Shown in pieces: positions 12,001-23,281 of a stretch of DNA of 64,000 nucleotides. A program made the position numbers and the translations under genes. This stretch comes from Dyella sp. S184. Its GTDB lineage: Bacteria > Pseudomonadota > Gammaproteobacteria > Xanthomonadales > Rhodanobacteraceae. Below the pieces are notes generated by a model that saw only the letters and a program-made list of their open reading frames with translations, was not told the DNA's origin and searched no databases. Each line of letters opens with the position of its first letter. The first letter of the stretch is position 1. The DNA is taken from positions 4,812 to 68,811 of the forward strand of contig NZ_LMUE01000009.1 in NCBI RefSeq assembly GCF_009766065.1, read 5' to 3'.

Positions 12001-15000
12001 CGCGTCGAGGAACGCCAGCAGCGCTTGCACCTGCGCGTGCAGCCGCTCGTCATCGCGCGCCGACAGCACGACCAGGGCCGGGCCGCCCGCCACCGTCGGG
12101 ACGACGGGCGCCTCGTACTCCTCGATCACCACATGCGCATTCGCACCGCCCGCGCCGAACGAGGAGATCCCCGCGATCCGCCGACCTTCCCGCTTCACCC
12201 CGCCCCGCTCCAGCAGCGGCCGCGGCCACGGCGCCAGCGCCTGCTGCACCACGAACGGCGTGTCGTCGAAGTCGATGTTCGGATTGAGCACCCCCGAATG
12301 CAGGCTCGGCACCAGCTGCCGGTGCTTCAGCTGCAGCAAGACCTTGGTCACCCCCGCAATGCCCGCCGCACTCTCGCAGTGGCCGATATTCGACTTGGCC
12401 GAACCGATCGCGCAGAACTGCGTGTCCGCCGTCCACTGCCGGAACGCCTTCGACAGCCCGGCAATCTCGATCGGATCACCCAGGCTGGTGCCGGTACCGT
12501 GCGCTTCCACATAGCTCACCGCGCGCGCGTCGATGCCGCCCTCGCGCAGCGCCTGCTCGATCACCTTCGCCTGCGCGTTGGGATTGGGCACCGTATAGCC
12601 GTTCGTCTTGCCGCCGTGGTTGATCGCGCTCGCCTTGATCACGCCGTAGATGTGATCGCCATCGGCCTGCGCCTGGGCCAGCGGCTTGAGCAGCACCGCA
12701 CCCACGCCCTCGCCCGGCACATAGCCTTCGCCGCCTTCGCCGAAACTCTCGCAGCGCCCCTTGCCCGAAATGAACTTGCCTTGCGCCAGCATCAGGTACT
12801 TGTTCGGGTGCACCGACACGTTCACCCCGCCGGCCACCGCCACCGCGCAGCCGCCGCGCTGCAGACTCTGGCACGCCAGGTGGATCGCCGTCAGCGACGA
12901 CGAGCACATCGTGTCCAGCGCCAGGCTCGGACCGTTGAAATTGCAGAAGTACGAGATCCGGTTCGCCACCGAGGCGGCGCTGTTGAGCATCGCCAGGTTG
13001 TTTCCGCGGGCCTGTTCCTGCGCGCCGTACAGCTGGTACTCCTCGTACATCACCCCGACGAAGACGCCGACACTGCGCTCCGGCGCCACGTTGTCGCGGG
13101 TGTAGCCGGCGTCTTCCAGCGTGGCGTGCACGCACTCCAGGAACAGCCGTTCCTGCGGATCCATCAGCTCCGCTTCGCGTGGCGAGATATTGAAGAACAG
13201 CGGGTCGAACAGGTCGACGCCGTCGATGAAGCCGCCCCATTTGCTGTAGGTCTTGCCCGGCTTGCTGCGGTCCGGGTCGTAGTAGGCCGTATGGTCCCAG
13301 CGCTCCAGCGGGATCTCGGTGATGCTGTCCCGGCCCTGGCTCAGGTTGCTCCAGAACTCCTCCAGATTGCCTGCCTGCGGATAACGGCCGGACAACCCGA
13401 TGATCGCGATCTCGCCAGCATCCCCAGTCGCCGCGTCGACACGTGTGAATCCGCTGAGGGCTTCTTGTTGCCTGCCAAAGCGCGGACGTCGGCTCGTCGT
13501 GGTGGCGATGGCAACCGGCACCGCGTCCTCGCGCGGTGATGAGCTTTCCATGGCATCGCGCGATGTCTCGCCCAGTACTTCATTCAGACGGCCGCGATGC
13601 TGTTGCAGGAAATAGTCGGCCAGCGCAGCAAGGGTCTGGTATTCGAAAAGCAGTGTCTTGGAGAGCGTGCCGAAGACCTGTTCGAGCGCCCGGGTAAGAT
13701 CCATCACGAGGATGGAGTCGATGCCGTAGGCTTCCATCTGTACCCGCGCATCGATGCTGTCAACCGGACGCTTGAGCGTGCTCGACAGCAGCCGTACGAA
13801 ATAGCGTATGGCTTTTTCCTGCAGTTCGTCGGATGGCGCATCGATTGCCGCCGATCCAGGCGCGACCGCCACGACGGCAGCCTTCGCCGCAACAGACAGG
13901 CTTGCCTTGAAGCGGCGTATGTCGCCTTCGATCACCAGCATCTGCGGCGACCCGCTCAACCAGGCCTGCGACAGGGCCATGCACCCACTGGCACTGCGCA
14001 ACGGAATCGCGCCAGTCTCGTGCGTCAGGCGCTGGCGTGTCGACGCATCCACCTGCATGCCGCCTTCGTCCCACAGCGGCCAGTCCACCGACAGCGTGCG
14101 GCCGTGACGCAGTCCCAGCGCCACCTGCTCGGTGCGATATTGCGCAAAGGCATCCATGAAAGCGTTGGCCGCTGCATAGTCGGCCTGCCCGACATTGCCG
14201 AGCGCGCCCGAAGTGGACGAGAAACAGATGAAGCAGTCGAGCGCCAGCCCGCGGCTTGCCTCGTCGAGATGGAGGGTACCGGCCACCTTGGCGTGCAGCA
14301 CATCGTGCAATTGCTCGCGGGTCTTGTTGACGATGAGGCTGTCGCGCAGCACGCCCGCGCAGTGGATGATGCCGTGCAGGCTGCCAAAGGTCTCGACGGA
14401 TTCATGCACGCATTGCTCGACGGCATCGCGATCACCCACGTCGAGTTGGCGGTACTGCACTCGGGCACCCAGCGCCTTGAGTTCGGCCAGACTTGCCTTT
14501 ATCGCGCCCGTTTGCGGCGAACGCCCGCTCAGGATCAAGGTGATGCCACGGGCTTGACGCGCCATGTCACGAGCGAAGATCAGGCCCAGTCCGCCTGCGC
14601 CACCCGTGATCAGATACACGCCCTGCGCTTTCCAGGGTGCCGCGGCAGCGGGCAATGCTCGCCGTTCGGCCCATCCACCCACCTCGCGCCTGCCGCCGGC
14701 ATAACGGATCTGCGCCGAAAGATCGTCGCGATTCTCGAGCAGTGCCTGCAGCACATCCTGCCCGGGCTCGACACTGATGACCTGGCCGACGAGTCGCGGG
14801 TTCTCCCGTTGCGCCGTGCGCAACATGCCGCCCAATCCAGCCATGGTCTGGCCGAGCCCTACACTCGGTACCACCAGCTGGATCAGATGTTGACCCGCCT
14901 GGCTGCCCAGCGCCTGGATTTGCGCCAGCAGGTTTCCCGCAGCGGTTTCGTAGCGTTGCGCTGCCGCATGGTCGACATCGCGATCGATGTCGATGCATGT

Positions 15001-18000
15001 GACGCCTGGCAAGGCCACGCCGATGTCGCGCGCAAGCGCATCGGGGTTTTCCGCACCGCCGCACAGCAGCACGAGATGCGTGGCCGCTTGCAACGCATCG
15101 TTTGCGCCAGCCGCCTGCGGCACCCAATCAAGATGCAGCAAGGCCGTACGCACCTGCTCGACGGCTCCGGCGTGGCTTGGCGCCCGGGCGCAAAATTCGC
15201 CGAGGCGGACACAGACCCTGCCGCTTTCATCGCACAGGTCGATATCGAATTTCTGCAGTGCATCGCCTGCGTCATTGCCGGCGCTGTGGCGTATGACAGC
15301 CCACATGTTGTCGGTACAGGGGGCCAGCAAGTCCAGCGACTTCAGTGCGAAGGGCAGCATCAGCACCGCCTCGTCCAGGCCGCCGGTCGCATGGGCCTGG
15401 AAGGCGATCGCTGCCTGCAACGCGGCATCGAGTACGCTGGGATGAAGGACATAACCTTCCTGCAGCTGCTTCAGCGGTTCCGGCAGCGTGATCCGCGCCA
15501 GCGCCTGTCCAGCGCCTGTCAGGAGCTCGCTCAGGCCACGATGGCCTGGCCCATAGCTCAAGCCGATGCGATCGAACGCGGTATAGCATGCCTCCGCATC
15601 GATCCGCGACGACGCGTATTGCTGACGCATCGCAGCGAGATCGTGCGTCGCTGCGGGTGGCGGCGCATCCGCCACGGCGATCACCGAGCCCTGGCTATAC
15701 ACAACGCCCTCGTCGCCATCGGCGTCGGCGTAAAGCTCGAAACTGAACTCGCAGTTTCCTTCCGGGAACAGCGCAACATTCAGGTCCTTGGGCTCGTCGC
15801 CGACCAGGACCGGCCGCAGCCACACCACGTCACGCAAGCGGTAGCGCTCGCCGGCAACCATTGCCTGAGCCGTTGCGCAACGTGCCATCTCCAGCTGTGC
15901 CGCGGCTGGCAAGGTGCGCTCGCCCTGCACGACATGATCGGCCAGGAAGAACTCCCTGCCGCTGAAGCGGCTGCTGAAACGCAGGCCGGCGGCGTTCGAC
16001 GTATTGCGCTGGAGCAGTGGATGGATGGGTGGCTGTGATGCCGCCGGGTCGACCGACGACGATGGCTTTGCCTCCACCCAGTATTTGTCTTTGACGAAGG
16101 GATAGGTCGGAAGCGCCACTCGGCGGCGTGCGCCGGGCTCGTGCAGGAGCAGCCAGTCGAGCACATGCCCTTCGACCCATTTCTGCGCAAGCTGCTGCAG
16201 CTCTCCACCGGCAAGCAACGCGGCCAACGAATCGTCGCGCTGCGCCGCGTCTTTGTCCTGTGCCGGCATGTCGGCGCCAATTTCTCCGGTGAGGAGTTCG
16301 CCTGGCGCGAATGACTGCGCCAGCCAGTTCTCGAGCCGGACCTGCAGGGTCTCGAACGAGTCGACCACGAGTGCCAGACGCGACGCCATGGCCTGCCTTC
16401 CGACCTGCAGCGTATAGGCCATGTCAGCGAGGCCGGCATGACGAACCTCGGGCGTATCGATGGCAGAAAGCAGTTGCTTCACGCGTTCGCGCAGCGCCGG
16501 CGCGGTCTTGGCCGAGAGCACGATCAGCACCGGCGACGGTGCCGATGAAGATGCAGCAACCGTCCTGCTGTCGTCGCCGGATGCAGAGTGGCCGGACGTG
16601 AGGTATTCCTCGATGACCACGTGCGAGTTCACGCCGCCGAAACCAAAGGAACTGATGCCGGCGCGACGCGGAAGGGCTTGTCCGCTGTCGTCGACCAGGG
16701 CATTCCACGGTTGTGCCGTGTCGACCAGATAGAACGGACTGTCGGCGAACGTGATGCGCGGATTGAGCTTCCGGTAATGCACCAGTGGCGGAAAGGTCTT
16801 GTGCTTCATGCACAGCACCGTCTTGATCAGGCCAGCCAGGCCGGCGACCGACTCCAGGTGGCCGATGTTGGTCTTGACGCTGCCGATGCCGCAGGAATGC
16901 TCGCCCAGTGCTTCCCCGCGATCGGCTGCAACCCGGGAGAACGCCATTTTCAGGCCTTCCACCTCGATCGGATCACCCTTGGGCGTGCCTGTTCCATGTG
17001 CTTCGACATAGCCGACGGTGGCAACCGGCACGCGTGCCTCGCGCAAGGCCTCGGCGATCACATTGGATTGGGCAGTCGATCCCGGATAAGTGACCGTACG
17101 CGCGTGACCACCGTGATTCACGGCGGAGCCGCGCAATACGGCGACGATCCGGTCCTTGTCGCGGACAGCCTTGTGCAGCGGCTTGATCAGGACCATGGCT
17201 GCGCCCTCGCCGCGGACATAGCCATTGGCGCGCTCGTCGAAACTCTTGCAGCTGCCGTCCGGCGACAGCATGCCGGTCTTGGAGAATGAAATGAAATGAG
17301 TAGGGCTGCACAACACGCTCACACCACCGACCAGGGCGTGGTCGCACTCGCCGCGGCGGATGGCATGTGCCGCCTTGTGCAATGCGACCAGCGAACTCGA
17401 GCATGCGGTATCGATGGGCATGCTGGGGCCGTGCAGATTCAGGAAATAGGAAATACGGTTCGGGATGAGCGCGGTATGCGTGCCGGTGGAAACGTGCCCT
17501 TCGATGGCATCCAGGGCGTTCCTCAAATGGTCTTCGTAGTCGAAGTTGAAAACCCCGACATAGACCCCGGTGTTGCTGCCGCTGAATACTTTGGGGTCAT
17601 AGCCTGCGTCCTCCATGCATGCCCATGCCTGTTCGAGCATGATCCGCTGCTGCGGATCCATGACTTCCGCTTCGCGCGCCGATATGCCGAAGAAATCCGC
17701 GTCGAAAAACTCGACGCCATCGACAAACCCCCCCCACTTGCTGATGGACTTGTTCTTGTCGCGCACATCCGTCGAGTAGAAAGCCTCCTTGTCCCACCTG
17801 TTTTCCGGTATCTCGCCCACGCTGGACAAACCGTTACACAGGTTCTCCCAGAATTGCCCGTAGTCGTTAGCGCCGGGAAACCGGCAGGCCATTCCGATGA
17901 TGGCGATGTCGCCGCCATCACGATGATCGGTGGTATGACCATCCCCGTTTTCGCCGGTGGTTGGCGACGGGGCTTCCTGGGACGGGTTCTGACGGACTTT

Positions 18001-18003
18001 CAT
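1..18003 (-). CDS. Trans-AT polyketide synthase / NRPS hybrid megasynthase, partial at left edge, with a frameshift
   Basis: This is an assembly-line enzyme for a polyketide-peptide. Approximate domains (catalytic residues seen): KS1 33-465 (Cys201), DH1 665-950 (His690, Asp859), KR1 1125-1345 (Tyr1276), ACP1 (Ser1430); KS2 1535-1960 (Cys1700), DH2 (degenerate), KR2 2650-2870 (Tyr2799), ACP2 (Ser2988); KS3 3085-3510 (Cys3255), DH3 (His3739, Asp3910), ACP3 (Ser4074); KS4 4170-4600 (Cys4342), tandem carriers (Ser4963, Ser5094); C-terminal half of a condensation domain about 5200-5470; adenylation domain from about 5475 (core YTSGSTG near 5626). No acyltransferase lies in any module, and each KS is followed by the linker typical of trans-AT systems. 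The start is supported by an AAGGAT ribosome site. The frame breaks near residue 5932; the other frame continues the A domain (NGKVDRKALP, 86-115) into a carrier domain at the window edge. The substrate of the A domain was not assigned. Confidence 0.95.
200..216 (-). other. Single-base frameshift in the adenylation domain
   Basis: Upstream of this point the A domain reads normally (...LVAHAGQGVPEG). In the same frame it then becomes a Cys/Arg-rich nonsense tail that stops at 121. Shifting frame restores the expected end of an A domain (QLRTILLQTLPEYMVPSY, then NGKVDRKALP). One extra C in the short C run at 206-208 would restore the reading frame. A homopolymer indel in the assembly is the simplest explanation; a real inactivating mutation is the alternative. 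Confidence 0.85.
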
Positions 18004-18264
18004 AGTCGTGCATATCCTTATGTTGCATTCTTCAGGCTACGGCTTCGGTCAATCTGACTGGCGCCACGCCCCGATGGAAAAGCCGCTGATCCAAAGCCGC
18101 AACATTGCCGGGTGGGACAAGCTGACATTTGCTGATGGAACCGACGTCGCATACTCCGAGGCCGGCGTGTCGACGAAAGCGGCGGACCATCTCGCCAGGG
18201 AAAGCCGCCCCATCTGACCAGCATGAGCGCGCCATATAAACCGGCAACCTCTCGATCTGTCGGG
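18004..18264. other. Intergenic spacer within the PKS cluster
   Basis: This 261-bp gap separates the stop of the AT-AT-ER gene from the start of the megasynthase. I see a ribosome site (AAGGAT) near the megasynthase start, but no convincing gene, strong terminator or promoter box. Co-transcription of the two genes is plausible but not shown. Confidence 0.5.
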
Positions 18265-21200
18265 TCACGCGGCCTGCGAGCGCGGAACATCACTTACCGG
18301 CATGGCAGACTCGTCATCGTTTCCCGTTCCAGCAAGGAAGCCGGCGAGTGATTTCGTCAGATGCTCGGCGGTGGCATCCATGATCTTTATGGCGATGTGA
18401 TCCACATGCCGGTTGGCCCAATGCTCGAGTTCGGTCCCCTTTACCCACTGGTTGAACGACCCTAGGGCGGGACCCGTCTGGATCTGGTAATTCACGCGAT
18501 CATCGCCCTTGCCTTCCACAGCAATGCGCGTGCAGTAGGCAAAGTACCAGCGGAACACCAGCGCCATCTTGTGCTTTGCGTTTGCCTCGGCCTTGGCAAT
18601 CTCATGCTCCATGCCTGTCGACTTGAAATAGTTGGCCGTCTCGCACCAAATTTCGTCGAAAGTCTTCTTGAAGAAGGTGCTCTCCAGCTGTTGCCGCGTG
18701 CGCGCCGGAATGTCATCCAGGCTGTCGTAGTGGCGATAAAGCGAAAGCAATTTATTCGCCCGCGCCGGAAAGAACACTGACTTCTTCATCACCTGAACCT
18801 GTGCACCGATTTCGAACATGTCGCCCGCCGGCGCGTGTTCCGTATCCTGGATGTCGATCTGCTGCAGCATCGACTTGCCATCCGGGCTCATGCCTGCTTC
18901 CACCGAGCATTGGTTGATCGAGCCGGTCAGGATGAAATCCGCACCCAGCAAGAAAGCTGCTGCTGCGGCCTCTGGCCCGCCAATACCGCCAGCCAGTCCC
19001 ATGCACATGGGTTCCACATAACCATGCGTCCGCTGCATTTCGTCGCGAAGGCGCAGCAGGGGCGGCAGCATCACGGCCGCAATACCACCGTCAGTATGGC
19101 CACCGGAGTCGGCTTCGACGCAGATATCGTGGCTGACCGGTATTTTCTGCGACAACGCTGACTGTTGTGGCGTCACCAGCCGTCGCTCGAGCAGCTTTTC
19201 CACGATGGCAGCGGGTGGTGGACTCATGAACACCCGGGCCACTTCGGGACGCGACACCTTCGCCACGATGCGATGGTCACAAACCACCTCGCCGCGTTCA
19301 TTGGTACGCAGACCTTGCAGGCGGAACCTGACCAGGGCGGGTGTCATTTGCATGAAGGCCGCCGCCTCGATGATCCTGATCCCATGCCTGAGATAAAGAT
19401 CGACGACGGCTTGCTCCTGGGCAGGGTATTCATAGTTCGCCAGCAGATTCATGCCGTACGGCTGGCCGCCATTCAACTCACCCTTTATGCGGATGATATT
19501 CGTCTCGATCTTTTCCAGCGAAAGTCCGCCTGCACCGAAGAAGCTCAGCAAGCCTGCCTTGCCCATCTTGATCACCAGTTCGGCCGAAGCAATCCCGCGA
19601 TACATCGCGCCCGCCATGTAGGCGTACTTCAGGCCGAAACGGCGCCGGAATACCTCGTTGCCCAGTGAGGTCGCTTCGATGCGAAATGGTCGATCGCGAG
19701 CTATCGTGCGGTTCGTTTCGAAAGTCGCCTTGCTGGTGTCCGCGTCATGCCCGACAGCCGCAAGCACCGTGGCAACCTCGTCGCGGACGAGCTTGCCTTC
19801 ATGCGGCACGTCCAAGCTGTGCACGACTAGCGCCTCGTCGATAATCGGCGTTTCCTTGGCCCTTATCTCAAGCACCATTTTCGAAAGTACGTTGGCTCCC
19901 ATCTCCTGGAACTCGACAACGCCCTTGCCCATCATGTAGCGGATCGTGTCCACCCACTGCACCGGCGCCGCAATCTGCGCGGCCAGTGTCTCCGCGATGC
20001 GTGTCGCATCGTAAGGACGGGCCGTCGCATTGGCGATGACCGTGGCCCGGGGTGCCTCGAAAGAAAATTGCTGCACGAACTCAGCAAATTCAGCCTGTGC
20101 TGGCTGCATGTGACGGGAATGAAATGCGGCACTGACATTCAGGGTCACGCAGCGCAGATTGTTCTTCGCAAACAATTCAGCGGCCGTGACAAGGGCGGCC
20201 TTCTCGCCAGCAATAACCGTTTGGGTCGGTGTATTGAGGTTGGCGATATCGATCTGACCAAGCCCATGCTCGTCGAGCATCGCCCTGATTTCTGCGGCCG
20301 ATATGCCCAGCACGGCAGCCACGCCACCACCGCTGGCCGCTCCCATCACCTCTCCCCGCTTCTTGACCAAGCGCAATCCCGTTTCGAAGGAAAAGGCGCC
20401 GGCCGCGAGCAAGGCGTTGTATTCACCTAAGCTATGCCCGGCAAAATAATCCGGCCATTCACTGGTATCCGAGGCAGGATTCAATTCCCGATGCCGGTAG
20501 TAGTACATTGCATTGACGACAAACAATGCCGGCTGGGTGTACTGCGTTTGCGCCAAACGCCCTTGTGCGTCGTTAATGCACAAATCTTCCAGCGAATAAC
20601 CGAGGATGCTTGACGCGGTCTCGACCAGTTCCGGGAAGCGTGGAAAGAGGTCTTTGCCCATTCCCCTGAATTGGGAACCCTGACCAGGAAAGATGACTGC
20701 CTTCATTTTGGGTGACTCCATGGTGCGCACGTTCCGTATCTGATTGCCTGCTATCCGATTGCCCGCCAACTGATCGACCGGTGTCGCTGCATCGGTTTCC
20801 CAGCCTGTTAGCCATGCCGGCGACCGCGAGGTCTCAACCAGTTCAGCCAATCGGCGTGTGTCATCGCCGAACGGTGACATGATTCGATGGATGCTCGATG
20901 TCGAATCGACCGGCAATCCATGTTTAAGAAAAGTCGCCATCGTCCCGCCCGGGCCGATATCGATATAGCGATAGCTGCCCTGCGATTCGGCGAGACTCAC
21001 TGTCTGTGAGAAAAGGATCGGGTCGCGCACGGCGGACCAGAAATGCCCGGCAGGCAGGGACTCCTGCGGCCGCCCAGAAGAACAGCAAATGACTGGGACG
21101 CTGCCCCGCCGGAGTTGAAGCGTGCGCAGGAATGTCTGGTAAGGCTGTTCCGCCGCGTCGATCCAGCGTGAATGGAAGGCAAAGCTGACCGGCAGCCGCT

Positions 21201-21768
21201 GGAATGCCACGTCGCGCCGACGAAGATGTTCTTCGACCGCCGTCACATTCGATGCAGGCAACGAAATCACCGAATGGGTGGCGAAATTGCTCGCGCCGAA
21301 TTCGCACAACGCAAGCAATTCGGATGTGAGATACCGCTCGCGCTCACCCACAACCGCAATCATGCAGCCACGCGCGGCATGTGACTCCAGTGCGATCGCC
21401 TGCTCGATCACCGCCAGCAGCGCTTGATCCGGATCGATGCAACCTGCGATGGCCGCCGCTGCAAAGACACCCAGGCTCGCGCCCAGAACCATATCGGGCT
21501 GCACGCCGGCATCGATCAAGGTCCTCGCCAGCGCATATTCCACCATGAAGATGGCCGGATGGCTGTGCAAGGTGCGGTCGAAGGGAAGCTTTCTCGTGTT
21601 GTGCTCGGCATGAAGCACAGCTAGTACCGAGTCGCCCCCGCAACGTTCGCGCACCACCTTGTCTGCGGACTCCATCGTGGAACGGAAAGTCGCATTCCGC
21701 TCGAAGAGCTCCCTGCCCATCTGAAAATGATGCGAACCCTGTCCTGAAAAGAGAAATACGGTTTTCAT
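18265..21768 (-). CDS. Stand-alone AT-AT-enoylreductase (PksE/MmpC-like) for the trans-AT PKS
   Basis: This 1,167-residue protein supplies activities missing from the megasynthase modules. Residues 1-290 are an acyltransferase-fold domain with GASLG (Ser98) and AFHS (His199). Residues 355-640 are a second one with GHSLGE (Ser446), an Arg in KKRG (Arg471) and AFHS (His550). Residues 690-1140 are a PfaD-type FMN enoylreductase (GAGGLSLEKIETNI, LAGGIGGPEAAAAA). Domain 2 keeps the Arg that binds the malonyl carboxylate in FabD-type transferases, so it is the likely malonyl transferase. Domain 1 has Gln123 there (VIEQAIALE), which fits the acyl-hydrolase (PedC-like) clade that clears stalled chains. 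Two ATs plus an ER is an arrangement known from PksE- and MmpC-like proteins. It lies upstream of the megasynthase on the same strand. The ER probably acts in trans on one module; which one is not visible. Confidence 0.93.
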   Translation of the reverse strand: MKTVFLFSGQGSHHFQMGRELFERNATFRSTMESADKVVRERCGGDSVLAVLHAEHNTRKLPFDRTLHSHPAIFMVEYALARTLIDAGVQPDMVLGASLGVFAAAAIAGCIDPDQALLAVIEQAIALESHAARGCMIAVVGERERYLTSELLALCEFGASNFATHSVISLPASNVTAVEEHLRRRDVAFQRLPVSFAFHSRWIDAAEQPYQTFLRTLQLRRGSVPVICCSSGRPQESLPAGHFWSAVRDPILFSQTVSLAESQGSYRYIDIGPGGTMATFLKHGLPVDSTSSIHRIMSPFGDDTRRLAELVETSRSPAWLTGWETDAATPVDQLAGNRIAGNQIRNVRTMESPKMKAVIFPGQGSQFRGMGKDLFPRFPELVETASSILGYSLEDLCINDAQGRLAQTQYTQPALFVVNAMYYYRHRELNPASDTSEWPDYFAGHSLGEYNALLAAGAFSFETGLRLVKKRGEVMGAASGGGVAAVLGISAAEIRAMLDEHGLGQIDIANLNTPTQTVIAGEKAALVTAAELFAKNNLRCVTLNVSAAFHSRHMQPAQAEFAEFVQQFSFEAPRATVIANATARPYDATRIAETLAAQIAAPVQWVDTIRYMMGKGVVEFQEMGANVLSKMVLEIRAKETPIIDEALVVHSLDVPHEGKLVRDEVATVLAAVGHDADTSKATFETNRTIARDRPFRIEATSLGNEVFRRRFGLKYAYMAGAMYRGIASAELVIKMGKAGLLSFFGAGGLSLEKIETNIIRIKGELNGGQPYGMNLLANYEYPAQEQAVVDLYLRHGIRIIEAAAFMQMTPALVRFRLQGLRTNERGEVVCDHRIVAKVSRPEVARVFMSPPPAAIVEKLLERRLVTPQQSALSQKIPVSHDICVEADSGGHTDGGIAAVMLPPLLRLRDEMQRTHGYVEPMCMGLAGGIGGPEAAAAAFLLGADFILTGSINQCSVEAGMSPDGKSMLQQIDIQDTEHAPAGDMFEIGAQVQVMKKSVFFPARANKLLSLYRHYDSLDDIPARTRQQLESTFFKKTFDEIWCETANYFKSTGMEHEIAKAEANAKHKMALVFRWYFAYCTRIAVEGKGDDRVNYQIQTGPALGSFNQWVKGTELEHWANRHVDHIAIKIMDATAEHLTKSLAGFLAGTGNDDESAMPVSDVPRSQAA

Positions 21769-22008
21769 CTTCGCCCACTCGGAGTTATCCCGTCGTGCGC
21801 GTGCACCATCACAATCCGAACCATAGTGTCACCATGAAATTGCGCCACCATCCACGCGTAGGTAGGAGCATCTACAAGTCATTTACACAAGGGTCGAGCT
21901 AATAAGCCATGCAAGAAGGCGTATGCGAAGCAGGCACGCAAGGAAACAGCCGATGTTCCAATTCGATCGGTACGCCATCGCTTGTTTCAATCTTTGCTAG
22001 CCGTGCAG
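21769..22008. other. Spacer between mbtH-like gene and AT-AT-ER gene
   Basis: This stretch has no convincing gene. A small perfect palindrome (GCTAGC-CGTGCA-GCTAGC, 21996-22013) overlaps the stop codon of the MbtH-like gene and could form a hairpin, but it has no T-tract. The segment close to the AT gene is more AT-rich and may hold a promoter that I cannot define. Confidence 0.4.
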
Positions 22009-22233
22009 CTAGCTTGTCGGCAGGGACCTTGGCTGTGCATACAGCGAAAGCGGACGCATATCGGTCCAAGTCCCGCGAATGAACTCAAGGCAGGTTTCCT
22101 TCGTACCAGCTTGGCTGGCCGCCTTGGTCCATCCAGATGGCAACGCCTTGTTCATCGGCCAGATCGAAAACTGCCCCTCTTCGCTGACAACCACTTCGTA
22201 CATCACTTCTGACTGACTCGAACTGGTGGACAT
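22009..22233 (-). CDS. MbtH-like protein
   Basis: This 74-residue protein has the complete MbtH signature: YEVVVSEEGQFSIWP, then LPSGW, then a C-terminal WTDMRPLSL block. MbtH-like proteins bind adenylation domains and are often needed for their solubility and activity. Its presence supports the idea that the frameshifted A domain of the megasynthase belongs, or belonged, to a working NRPS module. A strong ribosome site (GAGGAG, 6 bases before ATG) supports the start. It is the gene just upstream of the AT-AT-ER gene on the same strand. Confidence 0.95.
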   Translation of the reverse strand: MSTSSSQSEVMYEVVVSEEGQFSIWPMNKALPSGWTKAASQAGTKETCLEFIRGTWTDMRPLSLYAQPRSLPTS

Positions 22234-23281
22234 ACATGTCTCCTCTGCAGATGCAATCGCCTGGCTAAACGATTGATGTATAACTACATGGACAAGGTCA
22301 CTGGAACGGACAGTGGGCGCGGACCGTTCAAAGGACCTGGCACTTTATTGATTCAACGTTGGTCCGCACTCGGTAAATCACCCACAGACCCGCAGCCAGA
22401 CCGCGAAGCCGCTGCTGAAAAGAACGATGACGACCGGCGACGGGACGACATGATGCGTGTGGTTGCGTGTGAAAGGCTTGACTCGCACTCGATGCCACCC
22501 GCGCGGTCTGGATGCGAGAAGAGTCCCCTCTGATCGCCTGAGCAGCGATCTATCCGGCCACGGGACGTCGGTACGGGTGCGCCCGAGGCACCATTCATCA
22601 TTGCGTGTGCGCCCGGAAACGCCTCGACCATCCACGCCTGCACTGCGGGACAACGTGGCAGCCTCCGCCGAAAGCGGGCGGCTGCACGAGCGATAGACGT
22701 CACCTCGTGATTAATGAGCGTATCCATTGCTTGTCCCTATTCACAACGCTGCTTCGACCGAAGCCTGCATCACCCAGATGCATTGCTGTTTACTTCCAAG
22801 CGTGACCAGTCAAGATGATCCTATGTAACCGGCTACTCAACTTATCATAGTGCGGTGCAATCTGTGGGAACTGTGACAACACACTAACGATCAGCCTTAT
22901 CCGGAAGCGAAAGAAAACACTGCATCAATCGCAAGCATCAGCGATTTCAGAATGGAATTTTCGAAATGAAGCACGGAATGCATCGAATCTCATCCATGGC
23001 AAATTCATAGCTACACGCTGTAGCCGCACAGTTTAAATCGATGAAATTAGCGAACGCGAAGATCCACGCGCCGCATAAAAATACGATGCATGGCCAAATG
23101 AAAATTCGCCATGAAACTCTATCAAGAGGATATTGATGAGCCGATTCACCGTCGCCCGGGACGCCAGCGACACTCAAGGCGGCCCGCTCCGAACCGCCGC
23201 GAGGCCATGGCCGATCGATTGGATTTCGCACAACACGTCTGAGCACGCTGCGACGTGGGATAGCTCAGGATGCGCAGCCGC
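22234..23281. other. Long non-coding spacer, possible promoter region of the PKS operon
   Basis: About 1 kb lies between the PPTase stop and the MbtH start. The part at 22800-23100 is clearly more AT-rich than its surroundings, as expected for promoter or regulatory DNA. Short open frames here have no recognisable domains, poor ribosome sites and atypical composition, so I do not call genes. No regulator gene or clear operator is visible. Confidence 0.45.

Noticed and set aside
21996-22013. GCTAGC palindrome at the MbtH stop as a terminator
   Set aside because: The stem is only 6 bp and has no T-tract; the downstream gene is likely co-transcribed.
22947-23246. Possible 99-residue minus-strand protein with one hydrophobic segment in the PKS spacer
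   Set aside because: No ribosome site, no family resemblance, AT-rich and cysteine-heavy text; more likely regulatory DNA.
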